From CAZQBY01 sp964592405 [NCBI: uncultured archaeon] (GTDB taxonomy: Archaea; Altiarchaeota; Altiarchaeia; JAFGQM01), in assembly GCA_964592405.1 (NCBI GenBank), contig CAZQBY010000006.1:19968-83967 (forward strand): a stretch of DNA of 64,000 nucleotides, in the 5' to 3' direction. The notes under the pieces were generated by a model. That model was given only the letters and a program-made list of their open reading frames with translations, had not been told where the DNA came from and did not search any database. How positions within the stretch are numbered: the stretch's first letter is position 1; each line of letters begins with the position of its first letter. The position numbers were made by a program, and so were the translations under genes. Positions 60,899-64,000 of this stretch are shown one piece after another.

Positions 60899-63445
60899 AT
60901 GAAAAAGACACTGAAAAATATGAAAAAGACACTCTCGATCATACTCATCCTGCTTCTTTCAGCCAGTTGTCTTCCCAACGGCAGTGGCGGCTGGTTCGCA
61001 GCATTTGACCAGTTCTTTGAGATGAATGAGAAGATACGCCTCCGGGATATCCTAGGGGTCTATTGGGAGGGCCTCAGAGGGCATCTGACCATCTCCGAAT
61101 CATTCGACAGGATTGGAACCCTGCTATACTGCCCACAATTATATCCGGCCAGTTGCAGGAAAGAAAGGGGCAGTTTTATTCTTGAGTGGTATGAGTGGGA
61201 AGAGGGCTGCAGAGGATATATAGAAGACTGTTGCGTTGCCAGACAGGTGAACTGCCGCGATGTCCTACTGAAAGGTGAGAAGGCGGCCCAGCATGACATA
61301 AAACTGCGCGACAAGCGTGCCATGTGTATCCATCACAGTTGTGGGCAGCTGGGTTTCTGTCACAGGGATGCAAATTGCAGGACCTTTGTCTGCCCGGATT
61401 TTATAGGCGGCCCAAGCACACCCAAATGTGATCCTGACCTACTGCAATGCTACTGTGCAGGTTCCTGCGGAGATGGTTTCTGTGACTGGAGGGAAATGGT
61501 GGACAAGAGCTGTCCGGAGGACTGTGTCAAAAAAACAGGGGATGAAGATGCTGATGGTCTCTCAGACTGGAATGAAATCAACGTCTATGGTACAGATTCA
61601 CATAATCCGGATACCGATGGCGATGGCATGGATGATGGTATGGAGATACTCAAGGGCTCGGATCCCCTCGATCCGGATTCGGATGATGGCGGCCAGTGTG
61701 ACGGCCCGTCCAGTATACCGGGTGTCTGTCGCAGTGGTCCGGACACCTGCCCGCTGGACTCAAACAACCTCTGCTTTGTTGCAATTCCTCTCGGCAAGAG
61801 TATCTACAACTACGACTCGGACAGCGATGGTCTGATAAATGCGCTGGACCCATGTCCACTGAACCACAGCAATATCTGTGCTCAGGGCGATGATCCACCA
61901 ATGGTCCTGAGACCTCCCAACAAACCAGCTGGGGATGAAGACGCCAACGGGATTGATGACCTGTGGGAGGAGATATACGGCATTGAGGATCCGCAGAATG
62001 ACCCCGATGCAGACGGCCTTACCAACACTGAGGAATACAACTTCGGCACGGATCCCCTGAGTTCTGACAGCGATACCGATGGAATACCGGATATCTGGGA
62101 GACCAGATATGGGAGCATGGAGCCGGATGCGGATGATGATGGCGACGGGCTTACCAATCTTGAGGAGTATTATGCAGACACCAGTCCGGATAATCCTGAT
62201 TCAGACGGCGATGGAATATACGACGGTGATGAGGGCCTGATAAACTACAACTCTCCGGTGGATATCAGGCTGGTTGCAATATATCCTGAGGATGACAATC
62301 CCGGCGATGGTATCTACCAGTTCACCTATGGCCAGACACTTCGGCAGATAATCGTTGAGGCTGAATATGCGGATGGCGCGCCCCTACTGAAACCCACAGT
62401 CATCGGCAGACTGACAGTCAGGGGTGGCACGGAGACGGTATTGATCCATTTCAACCGCAGCTCATCCAAATTATACACTGCCCATATGGAATATGACATA
62501 CTTGAGAGGAACAGGGAAGCTCCGTTCATGTATCTTGAGGTCACTGCCTTGGATCCGCTGGGTAATTCGGGCTCCCTGTCCGAAAGGCTGTTTGTCATGG
62601 GGCACAAGACCCTGCCAGTAGAGGTGGTCAGTCCGCAGAACGGGGAGGTGTATGCCTATGGGCAGTGGGTTGCCATTGAGGTCATCCCAAGACCCGGTCA
62701 GGTTCCGGATTCACTTTCTGTTAAGATATTCCCGGAGGGCAGTGATGAGGAGTTTCTGTTAGTCCGCCGTGGGAATTCCTTTGTGGGTGATTACCAGATA
62801 AGCAAAGAGAGCCCAGACCACCTCTCATTTCTCATATACGCACGCGCTGAGTCCGGAGGTGAAACCTCGGAAGCTGTGAGGAATGTCAGAGTCAATATAT
62901 TGCCATCCCTGAGGACAACATTTTTACCCCACAAATCCTCTGAAAAAAATCAGGTCTTTAAAATAACCTATCCAAATGGTGAGCCGCTTAGGGAGGACTC
63001 TCTAACTGCCAGTATAGATGGCGTGGATGTTGAGATGGAGCGGATTGATGATGGCACTTATTCACTCCGGCAGCCATCACAGACAGGCAGGGGGATATCC
63101 GGCGAGGTTGTGGACTCCTATGGAAACATGGGCCGGCTTGTTATCCCATCTGCTACATTGCCGGCCTTTGGTTCTTCTGTTCTGCAGCTGGCCCTCCTGC
63201 TTGCCCTGCTTGTGGTTCTGTTGTTTCTGCTCAGGAAGATGCGGTCCAGAAGAATGGAGGACCAGCTGCGTAGACACCATGTGGAGCGACTGGAAAAAAG
63301 AAAAAAACAGCTGAAGGAGCTGATAAAGGTTACACGCAATGCCTTCTACAAGCGACAGATGACTCAGGAGGAGGCTGCCAGGCGCATTGCTGACTACGAG
63401 GCAGAGCTGAAGACCCTTGAGATGGAGGAAAAACCGGATATTTAG
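60899..63445 (+). CDS. Surface protein with thrombospondin-3-type Ca repeats and C-terminal membrane anchor
   Basis: The protein has 848 residues; the start is at 60899 or at a second Met at 60920. The signal sequence IILILLLSASC ends in a lipobox-like Cys. A Cys-rich domain includes CGDGFCDWREM, akin to the Cys motifs of the 2214 and 6726 proteins. Thrombospondin-3-type loops follow (DEDADGLSDWNE, DTDGDGMDDG, DSDTDGIPDIWE, DDDGDGLTNLEE), which bind Ca. After beta domains come one membrane helix (about residues 763-782) and a basic cytoplasmic coiled coil. Function unknown; a Ca-dependent surface component is an inference. Confidence 0.8.
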   Translation: MKKTLKNMKKTLSIILILLLSASCLPNGSGGWFAAFDQFFEMNEKIRLRDILGVYWEGLRGHLTISESFDRIGTLLYCPQLYPASCRKERGSFILEWYEWEEGCRGYIEDCCVARQVNCRDVLLKGEKAAQHDIKLRDKRAMCIHHSCGQLGFCHRDANCRTFVCPDFIGGPSTPKCDPDLLQCYCAGSCGDGFCDWREMVDKSCPEDCVKKTGDEDADGLSDWNEINVYGTDSHNPDTDGDGMDDGMEILKGSDPLDPDSDDGGQCDGPSSIPGVCRSGPDTCPLDSNNLCFVAIPLGKSIYNYDSDSDGLINALDPCPLNHSNICAQGDDPPMVLRPPNKPAGDEDANGIDDLWEEIYGIEDPQNDPDADGLTNTEEYNFGTDPLSSDSDTDGIPDIWETRYGSMEPDADDDGDGLTNLEEYYADTSPDNPDSDGDGIYDGDEGLINYNSPVDIRLVAIYPEDDNPGDGIYQFTYGQTLRQIIVEAEYADGAPLLKPTVIGRLTVRGGTETVLIHFNRSSSKLYTAHMEYDILERNREAPFMYLEVTALDPLGNSGSLSERLFVMGHKTLPVEVVSPQNGEVYAYGQWVAIEVIPRPGQVPDSLSVKIFPEGSDEEFLLVRRGNSFVGDYQISKESPDHLSFLIYARAESGGETSEAVRNVRVNILPSLRTTFLPHKSSEKNQVFKITYPNGEPLREDSLTASIDGVDVEMERIDDGTYSLRQPSQTGRGISGEVVDSYGNMGRLVIPSATLPAFGSSVLQLALLLALLVVLLFLLRKMRSRRMEDQLRRHHVERLEKRKKQLKELIKVTRNAFYKRQMTQEEAARRIADYEAELKTLEMEEKPDI

Positions 63446-63485
63446 GGTTTTTCTGCGAAGGTTTTCAAAATAAGCGCGACTCTCC

Positions 63486-63806
63486 TTGCCGAGGTGGGCG
63501 CAAACCTCTGCGGTTTGCTCACCTCAGCGCTCATAAGCAGAAAGGAAACCTACGCCGAGGTCGGGCTCGCTTCGCTCGCAACCCTCGGCTAATATGCAGG
63601 GAGGATGTTCACGCCGAGGTTGGGCGAACCTTCGGTTCGCAACCCTCGGCACATTTGTAGAGGAGCTACCTTTGCCGAGGTCGGGCTCGCTTCGCTCGCA
63701 ACCCTCGGCACATTTGTAGAGGAGCTACCTTTGCCGAGGTGGGCGCAAACCTCTGCGGTTTGCTCACCTCAGCGCTCATAAGCAGAAAGGAAACCTACGC
63801 CGAGGT
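63486..63806 (+). repeat. Array of five hairpins bounded by tRNA-Ser acceptor-stem sequence
   Basis: The units begin with GCCGAGGT, the first eight bases of the tRNA-Ser at 63799, at 63488, 63554, 63613, 63674 and 63733. Units 2-4 end with CCTCGGC, the 3' acceptor strand, so each closes by a perfect 7-bp stem. Units 2 and 4 are identical, as are units 1 and 5. A 76-bp exact direct repeat (63486-63561 and 63731-63806) runs through unit 1 or 5, a common spacer and the next GCCGAGGT; the second copy ends inside the tRNA gene. A 45-bp repeat lies at 63637-63681 and 63696-63740. No gene is present from 63446 to 63798. Confidence 0.92.
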
Positions 63807-63926
63807 GGCGGAATCTGGCTAACGCGCTGGACTTGAGAACTGCGGAATGGTCCAAGTTTTCCGGGCCCGCGGTTCAGGAGATCCAGTGCCCTTCGGGGCG
63901 TCTGGGTTCAAATCCCAGCCTCGGCG
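63799..63926 (+). tRNA. tRNA-Ser (anticodon UGA) with intron
   Basis: The acceptor GCCGAGG pairs with CCTCGGC (63919-63925), discriminator G as in archaeal tRNA-Ser. The D stem is GCG/CGC. Anticodon stem CTGGA (63827-63831) pairs with TCCAG (63882-63886). The spliced loop CTTGAGA gives TGA. The long variable arm GCCC-TTCG-GGGC and T arm CTGGG-TTCAAAT-CCCAG mark class II tRNA. CCA is not encoded. Confidence 0.92.
63838..63880 (+). other. 43-nt intron in tRNA-Ser, after position 37
   Basis: Removing these bases restores a seven-base anticodon loop. The exon bases TGAG can pair with TTCA near the 3' end of the intron, and CTGCGG inside pairs with CCGCGG, giving the helices expected of a bulge-helix-bulge splice site for the archaeal tRNA endonuclease. 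Exact cut positions are inferred by one or two bases. Confidence 0.8.
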
Positions 63927-63957
63927 TATTATCCTAAAGGAAGCTCGCCGGGGCGTC

Positions 63958-63996
63958 TGTTCACCTGTCTGCTGAGTTTGGCCAAACAGGTGAACA
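63958..63996 (+). repeat. 11-bp inverted repeat after tRNA-Ser
   Basis: TGTTCACCTGT (63958-63968) pairs with ACAGGTGAACA (63986-63996) across a 17-nt loop that itself contains the palindrome GTTTGGCCAAAC (63976-63987). It may be a terminator-like or protein-binding structure; the window ends just after it. Confidence 0.75.
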
Positions 63997-64000
63997 TCCC

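Noticed and set aside
63486-63806. CRISPR array
   Set aside because: Units are hairpins of different types, spacers are themselves repeated, there are no cas genes, and the repeat equals the tRNA acceptor sequence.
63799-63926. tRNA-Leu(GAG) reading of the same gene
   Set aside because: It would need the stem TGGAC/GTCCA and leaves an impossibly long variable region; the Ser reading gives a perfect class II tRNA with a 43-nt intron.

Overview
The window is archaeal chromosome. Direct signs are a histone-fold protein, an MBF1 zinc-ribbon/HTH factor, ribosomal proteins eS1 (S3Ae) and eS17, archaeal EF-2 and EF-1A, the tRNA-dependent amidotransferase subunit GatD, CDP-archaeol synthase (CarS), TATA boxes about 26 nt ahead of several apparently leaderless starts, and a tRNA with an intron in the anticodon loop. 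I cannot place the phylum. Arginine, Phe/Tyr, methionine and dTMP genes show a cell that is not extremely reduced. The G+C content looks moderate, except for a visibly A+T-richer patch near 52.7-54.4 kb.

Layout. 1-19.1 kb is a secretion and surface block on the + strand: EF-hand/dockerin-like and MopE-motif proteins, three multidomain proteins that share one N-terminal membrane-anchor module, a small membrane protein, secF-secD, and a 2397-residue giant. 19.1-23.6 kb holds gatD, MBF1, a TraB-family protein and a site-2 protease. 23.6-25.9 kb holds tRNA-Gln(UUG) with a duplicated 3' end and two MetE-like genes. 25.9-32.3 kb holds an unknown coiled-coil protein, thyX, a coupled tyrA/LOG/nob1 set, a VTT membrane protein, pheA and a phosphohexomutase. 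32.3-43.8 kb holds RNase H, histone, alaS, an M64-type surface peptidase, leuS with an in-frame 15-nt repeat, and a PfkB kinase. 43.8-47.7 kb is argJ-argB-argD-ACT on the - strand. 47.8-52.3 kb holds a likely structured RNA, rps15, a 38-codon coupled gene, serS, rps3ae, sppA, rps17e and carS. 52.3-54.4 kb is an accessory island with a transposase remnant, a Panacea/RelE-like toxin-antitoxin pair and tiny membrane genes. 54.4-59.5 kb is the str-type operon rps12-rps7-fusA-tuf-rps10. 59.6-64 kb holds an unknown membrane protein, VapBC, a thrombospondin-3-like surface protein, an array of hairpins bounded by tRNA-Ser acceptor-stem sequence, and tRNA-Ser(UGA).

How the parts fit. Translation genes and the small-molecule pathways behave as ordinary housekeeping. 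The first 19 kb plus the M64 and TSP3 proteins suggest heavy investment in a Ca-binding, Cys-rich cell surface. SecDF, SppA, S2P and TraB supply the membrane export and proteolysis that go with it. The signals I could not explain from known families are the tRNA-acceptor hairpin arrays, the 120-nt RNA ahead of rps15, the shared anchor module of the surface proteins, and the paired tiny membrane genes on both sides of the toxin-antitoxin island.
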